From the NCBI GenBank assembly GCA_029945375.1, contig CM057062.1, forward strand, positions 1,488,001 to 1,552,000: a DNA stretch of 64,000 nucleotides, in the 5' to 3' direction. A program made the translations under genes and the position numbers. Numbering within the stretch: position 1 is the stretch's first letter; each line of letters starts with the position of its first letter. Positions 11,746-23,944 of this stretch are shown here, one piece after another. This stretch comes from Agaricus subrufescens. Taxonomy: Eukaryota; Basidiomycota; Agaricomycetes; Agaricales; Agaricaceae. The notes beneath the pieces are model-generated. The model was given only the letters and a program-made list of their open reading frames with translations, was not told where the DNA came from and searched no databases.

Positions 11746-12830
11746 ATGGCGATGCGATATCTGACCGCCCGTCTTGCTCAACAGGTCAGTGCATTACATT
11801 TCTCTAGGCCCTTCTGACTGTTTGCCAGATAGATGAAGAGCTCATGAATACGTCCGGTGCTTTCAGCATCGACCAGGTGCATTACAATCTGTGTCTACCA
11901 TCCAAGCTAATGTCGATCGTAGCTCATGGAACTTGCCGGACTAGCCTGCGCCCAAACACTGGCGACAGTCTATGGCAGGGAAAAATACCCCCGCGTCCTT
12001 GTTTGTTGCGGGCCCGGGAATCAGGGTATGTGAGCTGGTGTTATTCATGGGATACTCGTACCTCATCTCGCGACTATAGGAGGGGATGGCCTAGTTGCCG
12101 CAAGACATCTCGGTGTGTCTCGTCAGCAAACGAAGGCTTATCTCCATTTAACCATCGTTTAAAGGCCTGTTTGGATACAAACCCACCGTCTATATGCCCA
12201 AGGTACGTCGACCGACCCGCGCAAGTAACAACCCACTAAAATGACTCTTGCAGCCGGGGTCGAAAGACATCTATAAGGTAAGTTTGTGTTGGAGCATGCA
12301 TATACCAACTTACTCATTCGTAATGGACAGCGCCTTGAGACCCAATGTCGAAACATGACAATCCCGATCCTCTCACCGTCTCCTCCCACTGATGTCTCCC
12401 CTCTCAAAGAAGCTCTTTCTCAGTCTGACGTCATTCTCGATGCTATCTTCGGGTTCTCCTTCCAACCTCCCATCCGAGCACCCTTTGATGATGTCCTGCC
12501 CCTTCTCGCTCAGTCGAAACTACCTATCGTATCTGTGGACATCCCAAGTGGATGGAGCGTTGAAAAGGGAGATGAATTTGGTGTAGGGTTACAACCGGAC
12601 GTGTTAGTAAGCTTGACTGCGCCCAAGCTGGGTGTTAGAGAATTCAAGGGGAGGCACTTTTTAGGCGGGAGGTTTGTCCCTAAGTGAGCTACATATATGC
12701 GTGCTGCGGTGCCGAATGCTAATACTCTGGAAATAGGGCGATGGAGGCCAAGTTTGAGTTGAATTTGCCTCCATACCCAGGAATTTCTCAAATTGTGGAG
12801 TTGTCGGAAAATCACGCTCAGAAGTTGTAG
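11746..12830 (+). CDS. NNR1: NAD(P)H-hydrate epimerase (YjeF N-terminal domain)
   Basis: Interconverts the R and S forms of hydrated NAD(P)H so that the S-specific dehydratase can repair them. Eight exons join in phase: 11746-11784, 11829-11876, 11923-12025, 12080-12112, 12165-12202, 12254-12277, 12331-12683, 12737-12830, giving 243 residues, close to the usual length of the stand-alone enzyme. Supporting motifs: GPGNQGGDGLVAARHL across exons 3-4, FGYKPTVYMPK in exon 5, VDIPSGW, LTAPK, and FKGRHFLGGRF near the end. The introns are very short (44-55 bp). No obvious mitochondrial presequence precedes the domain. Start chosen at the first ATG of a short first exon; a second ATG two codons later is equally possible. 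Confidence 0.93.
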
Positions 12831-13227
12831 AATTACCTTGCAGAACAAGCGATTCATTTCACTTATCGCGTGGTTCCACTTTGGATTGGTAAGCTGAGCT
12901 TGTAGGCCTTCTTCAATTATGTCAACAACTTCGTCCGAGATCGATATGAGTTGGCAGGAAGACACATGTCATGGATTCTCGATTCTCGGTGACTGATATT
13001 TATAGACTGGTCAGGGGCCGAGCGTAAGTGGAATTGACAAACAGGAATCAAACATCAGTCCATCAGCAGTTCATCAGATGCTATTGGCTCTATATAATCC
13101 GCCCGGCGCCCGTCTCGTTCTCATGATCAGCCCCCTTCCAATTGCCACGCCTCACTCACAGGATATAGCAACGACCCACTCAAACTACGTTACAAGGGTT
13201 CCATCTTCTTCTCGCCCATTAGGCGCT
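12831..13227. other. Intergenic between NNR1 and P450
   Basis: Presumed 3' end of NNR1 and promoter of the P450. An in-frame upstream ATG exists at 13078, but the P450-like N-terminus begins at 13228. No other feature is seen. Confidence 0.5.
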
Positions 13228-15629
13228 ATGGCCATCGAAATACCGCCGGGCATCCTTTATCTCCTGCACTACTCTCCTCACCTTTTGTTCCCCCCACTAG
13301 TCGTTTACTTCCTCAATTATGGTTCTTTATCCGGTCTCCTGCTGCCATATCTGTCCAAAGAGCAAATCTCCATTATCTCGAACCTATCCTTTGGCTTGTT
13401 GCCATTCAAAACGGCATCACATCTCGTGATGGCAATGATTGCCTCGGTTCCTTTGGCACTGTGTGCCAGTATTTGGTGGGACGAAGTCAAGATTAGGATT
13501 GAAGCTAGGAGGTTGGGAGCGGTTTTGCCTCCGAGAATTAAAGATTGGTCACCTGCTGGAATCGCCCTAGTATTGCGACAGACGAAAGCAAATAAGACAG
13601 GCTATCTTGGTGAGTGCTACTTTCTCCTCCGGGGCGTCTGAAAGGTTAACGTATGTCAAGCTGAGGTATTGGAAGAAGCTTACGAGACGCTTGGAACGTA
13701 TACCATCAACACCCGTGTCCTTTGTCAAAACAGAGTTAGCTTGCATATTCTTTCGACCCGTAATCGTTGGGATGTATTAATGTGGTTTTATTGCTCTAGA
13801 TGATTACTGCAGATCCAGAATACATCAAAATCATATTAGCAACACAATTCGATCAATTTGAAAAAGGTGTGGATTTTTCTGATCCACTGACTATGCCGTT
13901 TGTTGACAACAATGATGAAGGTCCGGAGATACGGTGGTTGTTCAAGCCGCTTCTTGGAACAGGAGTATTCGCTGTGGATGGCGATTTATGGAAGTATGCG
14001 CCCGAATACCACATTTCACTGCTTTTTTCACTGAAACAAATTCGCGTGCGTAGATTCCACCGCGCCATGACAAGGCCATACTTCAGTCGGGACAGGATAA
14101 CCCACTTTGATATATTCGATCGACACTCTGAACATGCGTTGAACAAACTCGCTGAGCGCCTCAGAGAAGGTGTGGCGGTCGATATCCAGGTCAGTCCGGT
14201 ACAGTAATAATGTGCGAGCTTGGTTAAATGTTTCCCGAATACAGGACCTTGTCGGACGATTCACTCTCGACTCTGCTACAACTTTCCTCTTCGGTCACAA
14301 TGTCGAATCTCTTTCCGGTCTTCTTCCCTACCCCCACAATCATCCACTTTGCTCTCAATCTAACTCTACGGAAACACAAAACTTCTCAACTCGATTCGCT
14401 CATGCTTTTTCTGAGGCTCAGTTAATAACGGCAACACGATCTCGTTTTGGTGTCCAATGGCCCTTGATAGAGTTTTGGAAGGATAGGATCAAGGAACCGA
14501 TGAAGGTTGTCAAAGATTTGATTGAGCCGATTGTTGAGGAGGCTGTTCAGAAGAAACGTCAGAGGACTGTTGGTATGGGTGTTGGTAAGGAGGAAGATGA
14601 TGAAGGAACGCTTTTGGAGAATTTGGTTAATGAGACGGACGATCCGGAGATTTTGAGAGATGCTATTATGAGTTTGTTGGTCGCTGGTCGGGATACGGTA
14701 TGTTACTTATTCACATATATTTAAGCGTGCCTGCTGATCAACCTTGTTTCTCGCCTGTTTTTGTCAGACTGCCAGCACGTTGACATTCGTCGTATACATG
14801 CTCGCCGAAAATCCTCATGTGTTGGCCCGGCTGAGAGAAGAGATCTTACAAAAAATTGGACCTTACAGGAGGCCTGAATATGATGATTTGAAAGAGATGA
14901 AATATTTGAGGGCTACCATCAATGGTACGGACGTCGCTGTTTTTGTTGAAGCGTTCTGTCTGACGAATGGAACTATTTTGGACTCATAGAAACTTTGAGA
15001 TTATACCCCACTGTGTAAGTGGCCTCGGCCGCTACTGGCCCCGTATCCATCGACTTAACTTATATGGTGTCATAGACCATTCAACGCGAGGTGTACACTT
15101 AAAGCTACGCTATGGCCTTCGAAGGTACCTGGTGGAAAACCTTATTATATTCCCGCAAATACGAGGACGCCATATAGCGTGTGGGTTATGCACCGAAGAA
15201 AAGATCTATGGGGACCAGATGGTGCGTATCACCCCCCCCTTGTCAAAGGTTCTTACCATCATAACTGAATTCATACTTATAGCACTCGAATTCGACCCAG
15301 ACCGATTCATCGATGAGAGATTACAGAAATATCTGATCCCCAACCCATTCATCTTCCTTCCATTCAATGCAGGCCCGCGGATTTGTTTGGGACAACAGTT
15401 CGCTTACCATGAAACCTCGTTTTTCTTAGTGAGGTTGTTGCAGAGGTTTGATAGTTTCAAGGTGGATGTTGATGCTATACCGGAGAGTGCTAGGGTTCCG
15501 GAGGATTGGAAGAAAGATCCGAGGGAATCGAGGAAGCAGAGGGAGAAGGTTAAGCCGGCGTCGCATTTGACTTTGCATGTGAAGGGGGGGGTGTGGGTTA
15601 CTATGAAGGAGGTGATTGCGCATGAGTAG
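13228..15629 (+). CDS. Cytochrome P450 monooxygenase, CYP63-like
   Basis: Heme-thiolate monooxygenase anchored in the ER; the substrate is unknown. Nine exons join in phase (13228-13609, 13661-13734, 13800-13993, 14054-14189, 14245-14697, 14768-14924, 14990-15014, 15076-15221, 15283-15629) to give 637 residues, long for a P450 but usual for the CYP63-like fungal group. Visible motifs: N-terminal hydrophobic segments; [15 protein letters not shown]; the I-helix AGRDT-TAST split by an intron; ETLRLYP (ExxR); the Lys/Gly-rich region before PFNA; and the heme-binding loop [12 protein letters not shown]. One exon is only 25 nt long. An upstream in-frame ATG at 13078 would add 50 residues; 13228 was preferred because the following [11 protein letters not shown] resembles family N-termini. 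Family placement is from memory of motif patterns. Confidence 0.9.
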
Positions 15630-15845
15630 TGTGAGTTGGGAGATTCTTTGGTTTTTTCTGGATTTTGTGAAACGTGTGTTTTGTGTATTTAAGAATCGTA
15701 TACAGTTCTCGTGTAAAAGTTATTTTGTCGATTGAAGAATGAGTCAGGACATTCTCGAACTGCGTTACCACACAAACATTGAAACTGGTCATAGATAATG
15801 GAGAAGTTGAGGAAAACAGTGAGGCTCTTGATACTTTCTTTTCCT

Positions 15846-17064
15846 TCAGTCGAAAATTGAACCACCGTTGATATTGATCTGAGATTGAGTTTAGTCAGTG
15901 GCAGGATCATGAAGCAGTAGAAATATCTCTGACGCTTTGTCCTGTGATGGAAAAATTGCATTAGATAATAGTGTGTTAGATGGTTTGGATCCGGCTACTT
16001 ACCAGTGACATATTGGGCTTCCTTTGAGACTAGATACGAGACTAATGCTGCAATTTGTTCAGGAGTTCCAAGTTGTCCAGAAACTTGCTGCGTCATGCCC
16101 AGTTTGGTCAGTTCGTCCATTGCTGCTGTCACTTTAATGGATATTTGAGTATATAACATCGTAGGTTATACTGGTAGGTGATAGATACGCACGCAGCGGC
16201 GTGTCAACAATGCCTTTATGTTCGTGATCAATCTTCCAGCTCGGAATGCTTTAAGCAAACATACCAGGTGCATATGCATTGACCGTAATGCCGTGTGGTT
16301 TAAAAGCTGAAGCTATGTTTATATCTGTTAATAGTGTTTTCAAGGGAACAAAAGACCGTTGGCTAACCGGCACTCTGAGTCAATGACCTCACGGCAAATT
16401 TCGTAGCACCGTATATTGTTCCAGCGTCAAAGGCTAAGCGAATCAGATTTTCGCGCTCATTTCAAAAAAAAAAAAGAACACCGACCCCGTTTGCCTGTTT
16501 CGGAACAAGCTCCAATTATTCTGCCGCCCCTTCCTTGTTGAATCATTTGTTGGGCAGCATATTTGTAGCATAGGAATACGCCTTTTCCATTGACATTGAA
16601 GAGTTTGTCCCAGTCTTCTATAGTACCTAGTGGTTGTGGAACGAATTTGTGTACAAGGTGACATTGTGGAGGTGGTACAAGTTTGGAACATCCTTACTTT
16701 GGAGGAATGTCTTCATGTTACAGATACCTGCGTTTGCTACCATCTATTATAGATTCACCGTGGGTCCTGATAGTGAGGGATGAAACATGATTTGAAAGTA
16801 ACTTCATACCACATCCAATCCGCCTAGTTTTTTTGCAGTCGCATCGACCATCTCTTTCACTTGAGCTTCATTAGTAACATCTGCGATGCATTCAATAGTC
16901 TCTCTTCCCATTTTCTTGATCTCGTTTCGAGCTTGATCGAGGCCTTCGTGTCGGCGAATGTCGTTCAAGGCGATATTATAACCATCCCTAGCCAGGCGAA
17001 GAGCAATAGCTCTACCAATTCCACTTCCTGCTCCTGTAATGAGTGCTACGGTGTTCAGAGCCAT
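15846..17064 (-). CDS. Short-chain dehydrogenase/reductase (acetoin/diacetyl reductase-like)
   Basis: Classical SDR with an NAD(P) Rossmann fold; the likely reaction is reduction of a small ketone or diketone, but the substrate is not certain. Nine exons on the minus strand join in phase: 17064-16810, 16743-16698, 16626-16486, 16433-16368, 16312-16265, 16213-16193, 16125-16003, 15941-15934, 15878-15846, giving 246 residues. Motifs: TGAGSGIGRAIA (cofactor), NAGI, an exon encoding YGATKFA (catalytic Tyr-x-x-x-Lys), YAPGIVDTPL, and the end TGQS-ININGGSIFD. The last two junctions need an 8-nt exon, which restores the usual SDR C-terminus. The intron at 16434-16485 contains a long A/T run. It is convergent with the P450. 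Confidence 0.9.
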
Positions 17065-19501
17065 AGGAAAGAGGAAGTTTGAAGGACTCAGTTGACCTTG
17101 AGAGACTTAACACCATGACTATATTGACCGGAGCGGCGCCTATGGGAACAGAAGCAGCTCTATTAGAAGATTAGGCCACGGGGTCACATTGAACTCATGG
17201 ACTCGTGAGTTTATAGGGTGAGTTCTTTCCCGTCATACAAAGCCGAGTCATTTAAGGTACGAGTAGGAGAAGGAGTACCACCAGGAAAGGTTATGGTAAA
17301 AGTGCATTACACACCAAATCCGGTTGATTGGCCGACCTCTGAGGTAAACTCAGGCAACCATCGTGGCCGAGAACATTGGGGGCCTGTTTACTTCTATTTA
17401 ACACCGCGCCGGAAAGTGGCCGGGCGCAGGCTCTTCACACATCCTTTTCTGCCTGCTCTCTCTCATTATTTATGTCATCCCTCTTGATTGAGCACTGGTT
17501 CGTTTACACTTTCTGTAAGGAACTGTGTCTCCTGTGTTCCTGGGCAAATACTTAGTGTAGAGTGCACCCTTATCAGCACTGAGGAAAAGAATCATGACCT
17601 ACCAGGGGAAATTTATACCTAGCATAATGCTTGTGCACCACCGCGCAGTAAAAATCTGGTGTGACAACTAAACGCAAGTCTAAGATTGATTGAATCATTG
17701 AGAACCCAAAGTCTAACACCTACTGGGGTGCGAAAGGAGTCCTCATGGCTCCTATCTCCACCGACTTCGCCACATCCCGATGGCCATTATGACTTAGATG
17801 TTGAGCGCTCTCTTGGAATGCTCCCGTAATACTCGAGTTTTGGAATGCTTGCCAAGTTGAACGTGATTAGATCATATCTCTTTACGTACGTGACACTCAA
17901 CATTAATGTATTGAGCGTGACCTCTGAGTATCTTGAAACTCGGCCATGAGGTGAGTACATTTTTGCGGTCGGAGCTTTGGAGATCGATTTTGTATTTGGC
18001 TGTTACTGTTACTCATTCACCAAGTGTCTCTAGAACAGGAACAGGTAACATTCCAATCACCCGAGTCTAGGATCCTGGAATCTTCTGATAGCGAAGAAGT
18101 CGGATGGGGTTATTCAAAGACCTAGAGTGTAAGTGATTCGTATGCGAAAGGAGGACGCACCCAACGGTGTATCGAGAATGCCTGAATATCTAGATAAGCT
18201 GGAATTTTTCCCCCTTTTTTGGTAGAACTGGGAATTAGCGTAGCAGACAAAGTCAGCACGCTAGCTCCGCTGTTGGCCAGAACTAGCCTTTTATTTACCT
18301 TTCACCTATCGGGGAAATGCTTTACGCATGCCTAGGGTATTGAGGCAGTGTGGGACTCCGTTTCATCTGATACCACCTTTGGTTTTGAAGCCCAGTTTTC
18401 TGGAAGGTGTCCTTTGTTTCGGAGAAGGCCCTTCCATGTGGCTGATGTTTACTGATCTAGAATTAATCATGTAATAAGGAATTTGGTCGCCGACGCGTAA
18501 GCATAATCTTTATCTTTCTGCTCTTGTAAGGCATGTTGCGATGACAAGAGATATCACGAAGACGAAAGCTTCGAAAGCATAGTTGACCTGTGAAAGTGAA
18601 TAAGCATAGTTAAATTTGGATGACCTGTGTTAGGAGAAGAAACATATTTCTCAGCTTTAGAACACAGCGAATCGGGGACCAGTGAGGTCATAGAGTGGCT
18701 TCTTGTCTGTCATGCAAAGTCAACTCAAACGCCACCACATGAATGTTTAGAGCAAGAGCACGAAAGCAAAAATAGGTCATCGACTGTTTAGATTCCCAGC
18801 CCCCGTAAGAGTACCATGTCTTATACGTTTGAGGTGTTGAGTGGCTCTCAGAGGGTCTTGAAGAAAAGGAGCAGAGAACGGCTACCAGTGCACATCCCAG
18901 TCATTGTCTGGTGACGTCACGTTTGTCGCGTGGAAAATAGAAGCGACAGAAAGAACTTGAGTCGAACTTGAATCGAATCACAACCGCTCCTTTGCCTGTC
19001 CTCCCATGTGGGCACCTTGCGATACCGCGCCAGAAAAGTCCATTTTGTGGACTTCCCTGGCAAGTGGGCCACTGATCTGCTTCACGGAATTCAAGCTGGG
19101 CGCGTTGGCCTGTTGTTCCGTGTCGAGTCCGAAGGCTAAATTTGGGAAACCCTAACCCCAGAGGTGATGTCACATCGATGTCGAGTGGTGGCCTCAGCGA
19201 GCCAACTCCCTGTGCTGTAACCAACCGCGGCCCGTTTGCCTGGTTGTATAGATCCTCACCATTTGGGGGCTAGCGGGAGAAGGACCTTTATCGCGAATAA
19301 GCTATCGATCAACCCCAAACCATCAGCTTGGGATAGGCATTCCGTACGTTTTCCGAAACCCCCAAATGAGATAAATACCCTTACGTCGGCAAATTTTCAA
19401 CAGCATTTCACCTTCTCGCCACTGTCCCAGTGCTCGTCTATTGCTCATAACACCCACTACGTGCCCTCTGCCTTAACTTGGAAGGCTTCTTGATCATTGT
19501 T
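17065..19501. other. Long intergenic region with a possible dehydrogenase relic
   Basis: About 2.4 kb with no intact gene seen on either strand. Around 17218-17340 a short frame reads VRVGEGVPPGKVMVKVHY then NPVDW, which resembles the N-terminus of zinc-type (medium-chain) dehydrogenases. It is not followed by the rest of such a gene and is at most a fragment. The segment 18900-19400 contains open frames without recognisable domains. The right end is probably the OXP1 promoter. Confidence 0.4.
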
Positions 19502-22500
19502 ATGCCGGCGAAAGAAATCCCTGACCGATCTATTCGCATCTGTGCCGATAGGGGTGGAACATTTTGCGATATACATGCGTGCGTCACCTTATACTTGAAC
19601 TCTAGCTTGAAACATATCGTCGTATTTCTGGTGTTATAGTTCCTATCCTGACCCAGATCATCCGGGAAAAGACAAGGAACTTGTGGTGAAACTTTGTACG
19701 TCTCAAACTTATCTTTTTACGTAGCGTATGCTGAAATGTGATTTTATTCAACAGTATCGCAAGATACTGCTAACTATAAGGATGCGCCTACGGAAGGTAT
19801 CAGGCGAATTCTGGAACGGGTCACTGGAAAAGCTATCCCTAGAGGAAGTACTTTAAACACTGATAAGATTGGTGCGTGAAATTTTGCAATCTTCGGCGCC
19901 AATCATCCCTCGACATTCGAGCTTACCGGACACGTTTTTGACCCTTCGCTCAGACTATATCCGTCTCTCCACTACGGTCGCCACAAATGCTCTACTGGAA
20001 CGCAAAGGACACAAACACGCTCTTTTGATAACCAAAGGTTTCAAAGATCTCTTACTCATCGGTAATCAATCACGTCCCAAGATTTTTGATTTAAATATCC
20101 GTCGCCCTCCGCCACTATATTCTAAAGTCGTTGAAGTTGACGAGCGGGTGACGCTCGTGGGGTATACTTCCGACCCTCAGGCGGAAGAACATGGGATTCA
20201 ATTTGATGACGATGGAAAGGTTACAAGAGGGTACAGAGGTAAAGGATGGGATAATGAAGGGCTTGCTGAAGGTCCCGGCGAAATTGTTAGGGGTATTAGT
20301 GGTGAAGCTGTCAGGATAATCAAGAAACCCGGTACGTTTGATCTCACAGACGAAATACTTTCCTCACAGCTCTCCTTTTTTTAGATCTAGAAGCGATAGA
20401 AAAGGATCTTAGAGATCTCTACTCCGAAGGATATCGTTCTATAGCCATCGTTCTCGTTCATTCATACACTTATCCGGATCACGAACTCGCCGTCGGTTCC
20501 CTGGCTCGTTCCATCGGTTTCACTCAAGTTTCAGAATCTGCTCAACTTCTGCCTATGATCAAAGTGGTTCCTAGAGGTGTTTCCTCGACGGCTGATGCGT
20601 ATCTTACCCCTATACTTAGAGAATATCTGGATGGCTTTTTCGACAATTTCGACGAGAAGTTAAGGGATGCTAAAATCAAGAGTCCAAGAGTTGAATTCAT
20701 GGGCTCTGATGGTGGCTTGGTGGATTTGGAAAGGTTTTCAGGGTTGAAAAGTATTTTGAGTGGACCTGCTGGTGGCGTTGTAGGCTATGCTTTAACGAGT
20801 TGGGATGCTAAACTTAAAAAACCTATCATTGGGTGAGTGAATTGCCATTCCTCCTTCTCAGGGTCCTGGACTGATGTTATTCTACTTTTAGATTAGACGT
20901 TGGTGGGACTTCGACGGACGTTTCCAGATTCGATGGTAGATATGAGGTTGTCTATGAAACGACTACGGCCGGAGTTACTATCCAATCACCGCAACTTGAT
21001 ATTAATACCGTCGCGGCTGGGGGCGGTTCTTGCCTCACTTTCCGTAACGGACTATTTCTCGCTGGCCCTGAGAGCGCGGGAGCTCAGCCTGGCCCAGCAT
21101 GTTACCGGTAAGTGGATCCTCAAAGTCACATGGACTTTTCCAACAGCTCTCATCGTGCCTACAGTAAAGGAGGTCCATTAGCTGTAACCGACGCCAATTT
21201 GATGTTAGGACGGCTAATCCCGGATTATTTCCCCAAGATATTCGGTAAATCTGAAAAAGAACCTTTGGATGTCAACGCCTCCCGAGTGTTGTTTGAGGAA
21301 CTCGCAAAGGAAATTAATGCCAGTCATAGTGGTGAATTCAGCTTGGACGACGTCGTTTACGGGTATTACTTTTTTTCTCCCCTGCTCTTCCCTCTGTTTC
21401 TGACTCGGTCATGATATGTGGTGTATAGTTTTATCAAGGTCGCCAACGAGACCATGGCTAGGCCTATACGCGCGTTGACTGAAGCTAGAGGATATGCAAC
21501 TGGTAAACACGTGTAAGTCTACTCGGTATCCTTCTTTTGTTACGCAACCTCTCAATATCCCTTGGTTTATCTTATTTAGACTGGCATCCTTCGGTGGTGC
21601 TGGTGGTCAACATGCCTGTGAAATCGCAAAATTATTGGGAATCAAAACGATCTTGATTCATAGATATAGTTCTATCTTATCGGCTTATGGGCTTGCTTTA
21701 GCGGATCGGTACGTCTAATGTCCCCCCTTAGTGGTCCCCTTTGCTGAGGTGTTCCTTCCATAGAGCGTATGAATTGCAAGAGCCCTCATCAACATTCTAT
21801 ACACCTCAAAATCGTGATGGCCTTTTATCGAGATTAGATAAGTTGACCAAGCAAGTTCGAGCTGAACTTGAACGGGAAGGGTTTGAAGATAAGAGGATTC
21901 GTATAGAGAGGATGTTGAATATGAGGTTTGAAGGTGCGAAGACCTCGTTTTGTTCCCTCTCGGGGTTCGTCTGCTAATGTTCGATCGTTATTCTTTCTTT
22001 TGAAAGGCACTGATACGGCACTTATGGTGCTTCCAAACGAAAACGACGGTGATGGTAATGAAGATTTCCTGGCCGCCTTTAATAGGGTGTATAAATCCGA
22101 GTTTGGTTTCTTGTTGGAGTCGAAAAGTGTCATTGTCGACGATATCAAAGTTCGTATAACTCTACTATCTCTTTCCTTCTTTTTCTTAACCAGCTGACCC
22201 AATTAAACAGGTTCGGGGCATAGGCAAAACATTTGACTCCCTCGGCAAATCTGTCTACAGCGAACACAACGCCTTACGATCGCTAAATCTAGTCAAAACC
22301 ATAGCATCAAATACAGCTGATTCTTATCGCAGTGTATATTTCGACACTGTCGGCAGGGTTAAAGATACTCCAGTGTTCGTGTTGGATAAATTGACTGTGG
22401 GAGATGAAATTGAGGGACCTGCGGTGATTATTGATAATACTCAGACTATTGTGCTTGTTCCTGGTTCGAAGGCGGTATTAACGACTAGGCATTTGTATAT

Positions 22501-22510
22501 TACTTTGTGA
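19502..22510 (+). CDS. OXP1: 5-oxoprolinase, HyuA half only (C-terminal HyuB half missing)
   Basis: ATP-dependent hydrolase that opens 5-oxoproline to glutamate in the glutathione cycle. Twelve exons join in phase: 19502-19578, 19640-19695, 19755-19871, 19954-20331, 20385-20832, 20892-21107, 21165-21362, 21429-21512, 21580-21708, 21764-21933, 22007-22149, 22211-22510, giving 771 residues. Motifs: [87 protein letters not shown]. Full-length fungal enzymes have about 1,280 residues with a hydantoinase-B-type half after this point; here the frame ends in TGA inside a perfect donor-like GTGAGT and no HyuB sequence follows. It is either a truncated gene or a HyuA-like remnant; activity is doubtful. 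Confidence 0.88.
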
Positions 22511-22888
22511 GTACTAGTATGTATTGTATGTATATATCTACGGACAATTTAGTAGATGGATCGTCTCATTGAAAGTGAGAACATGTGAAATTCGGAAGTT
22601 ATCTTGAGAAAGGTAAAAGCAAACGAGCGCAAGGTTAACGGATTATATATGTTTCATGGGCAGAGTCCCATTTCCTTGCAAGGCTTAAATTCTAGTGTGA
22701 TCAAACCAACACTGATATCATCGATGCCATGACTGATATTTTCCGAGCGTGAAGCTCAGCCCCTGCGAGAATTCCGAAATAGGAAAATTTCCAGGACCTT
22801 GCACGGGTCTTTTCACGGCTTGCTTGGCTGCAGGTTTGGACGTGCCAGTTTCACCTCTTTTCTCTGCTCAACGCTCGCCCTCCCAGTA
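22511..22888. other. Spacer after the truncated OXP1
   Basis: No hydantoinase-B sequence on either strand. The part from about 22746 is repeated before the second copy of the 120-residue gene (from about 24898), so it belongs to the duplicated unit. Confidence 0.6.
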
Positions 22889-23300
22889 ATGGCCGCTGTC
22901 CACCACCACAGATGGGGTGGTTTTGTTCTCAGCCCTAGAGCTGCTACCGAATGGGCGTCTCGCATCACCGGCGAAGAATTGACTGTTAAAAACCTAGGGG
23001 CCGTTTTATATGCTATTCAAGACAAGGTTCGACCTTACAAAGTTGGATGTAACCTTATTGGAGATACAATGGAAGAAATGGAGTATATGATAGTTACACA
23101 ATTCGAGAGGCTCAGGAACTATAAGAAGGGTGATTCTGTAGTCCAATTTGAAGAAGGCGAGAAGGAGGCTATGGCCAAACCATTGCTAGAGGAAGAAGGT
23201 CAGTTCATCATGCTGGCTTAAATTACTTATCTGACTGTTGATTGCAGGAGTGACCGAATATGTGTTTCGGACCGTACGAGTGTCAATGGCAGTTTCATGA
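22889..23300 (+). CDS. Small hypothetical protein, duplicate 1
   Basis: I do not recognise the family. Two exons (22889-23198 and 23248-23300; intron 49 bp) give 120 residues. It starts MAAVHHHRWGGFVLSPRAA, has VRPYKVGCNLIGDT in the middle and an acidic stretch before the junction, and ends EYVFRTVRVSMAVS. The intron is supported by the paralog at 25037, which has the same junction; without splicing both copies would end a few codons later with different sequence. No signal peptide or membrane segment is apparent. An upstream in-frame ATG at 22799 exists but is not kept in the paralog, so the conserved ATG was chosen. Confidence 0.72.
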
Positions 23301-23944
23301 TTCACTTTCGAAGACCAATGGATTCCTCGATTCTCTAGCTGCCGAAATGTCGATTGATGGCTGTAGATAGCTATATTCACCGTTAATTCTAATTTGCCCA
23401 TCACCCAAGTCATATAAGAAACTACGAATACGCTTTTCGAGGATGGTGATGAAATTCCATCGATTTATCAGAAAAATCCCCACTTCCAGTCATCAAATCC
23501 CTCTCCAAAACATTTCTTTCTGATAGCTCCGAGCTCTGAACGTTGATGCTCATTACTGGAGCCGGAATTGAATCGGTAGTGTTGTTGCTCTCCATCTCGG
23601 TAAAGATGGATATACTTTAAATGACGTTCGTTGGTACGAACCAAATTCGGGATGTGATCAAGAAAATGTAAAGAAAGACTATTTAATGCGTGGCAAATGC
23701 TTCTAACATGAGGAGAGCTACCAGAGATACAAGGAGCCCGCTGCAGGTTTCTTTTCCTCGTTGGGTCTTACTTTGCCAGTCGGGTTCTATTCAACTGTTC
23801 CTGACTTGACCCCTCGAGCAGAGAGATAAACGCATAACCCTATCGATCGGGTTGCCCGCCGAACAGTGGAGGTACCGAAAATAGGAGGTTAAATGTGAAG
23901 AAGCAACGGCATGTTCTGACCCCCACTCCTACTTTTCCCGGTTA
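23301..23944. other. Spacer between the duplicate units
   Basis: The first 100 bp or so still resemble the 3' flank of the second copy (about 25455-25540). The rest is unique and shows no gene. Confidence 0.5.

Noticed and set aside
18901..19224. 107-codon minus-strand frame upstream of OXP1
   Set aside because: No recognisable motif, no paralog in the window and no supporting splice structure.
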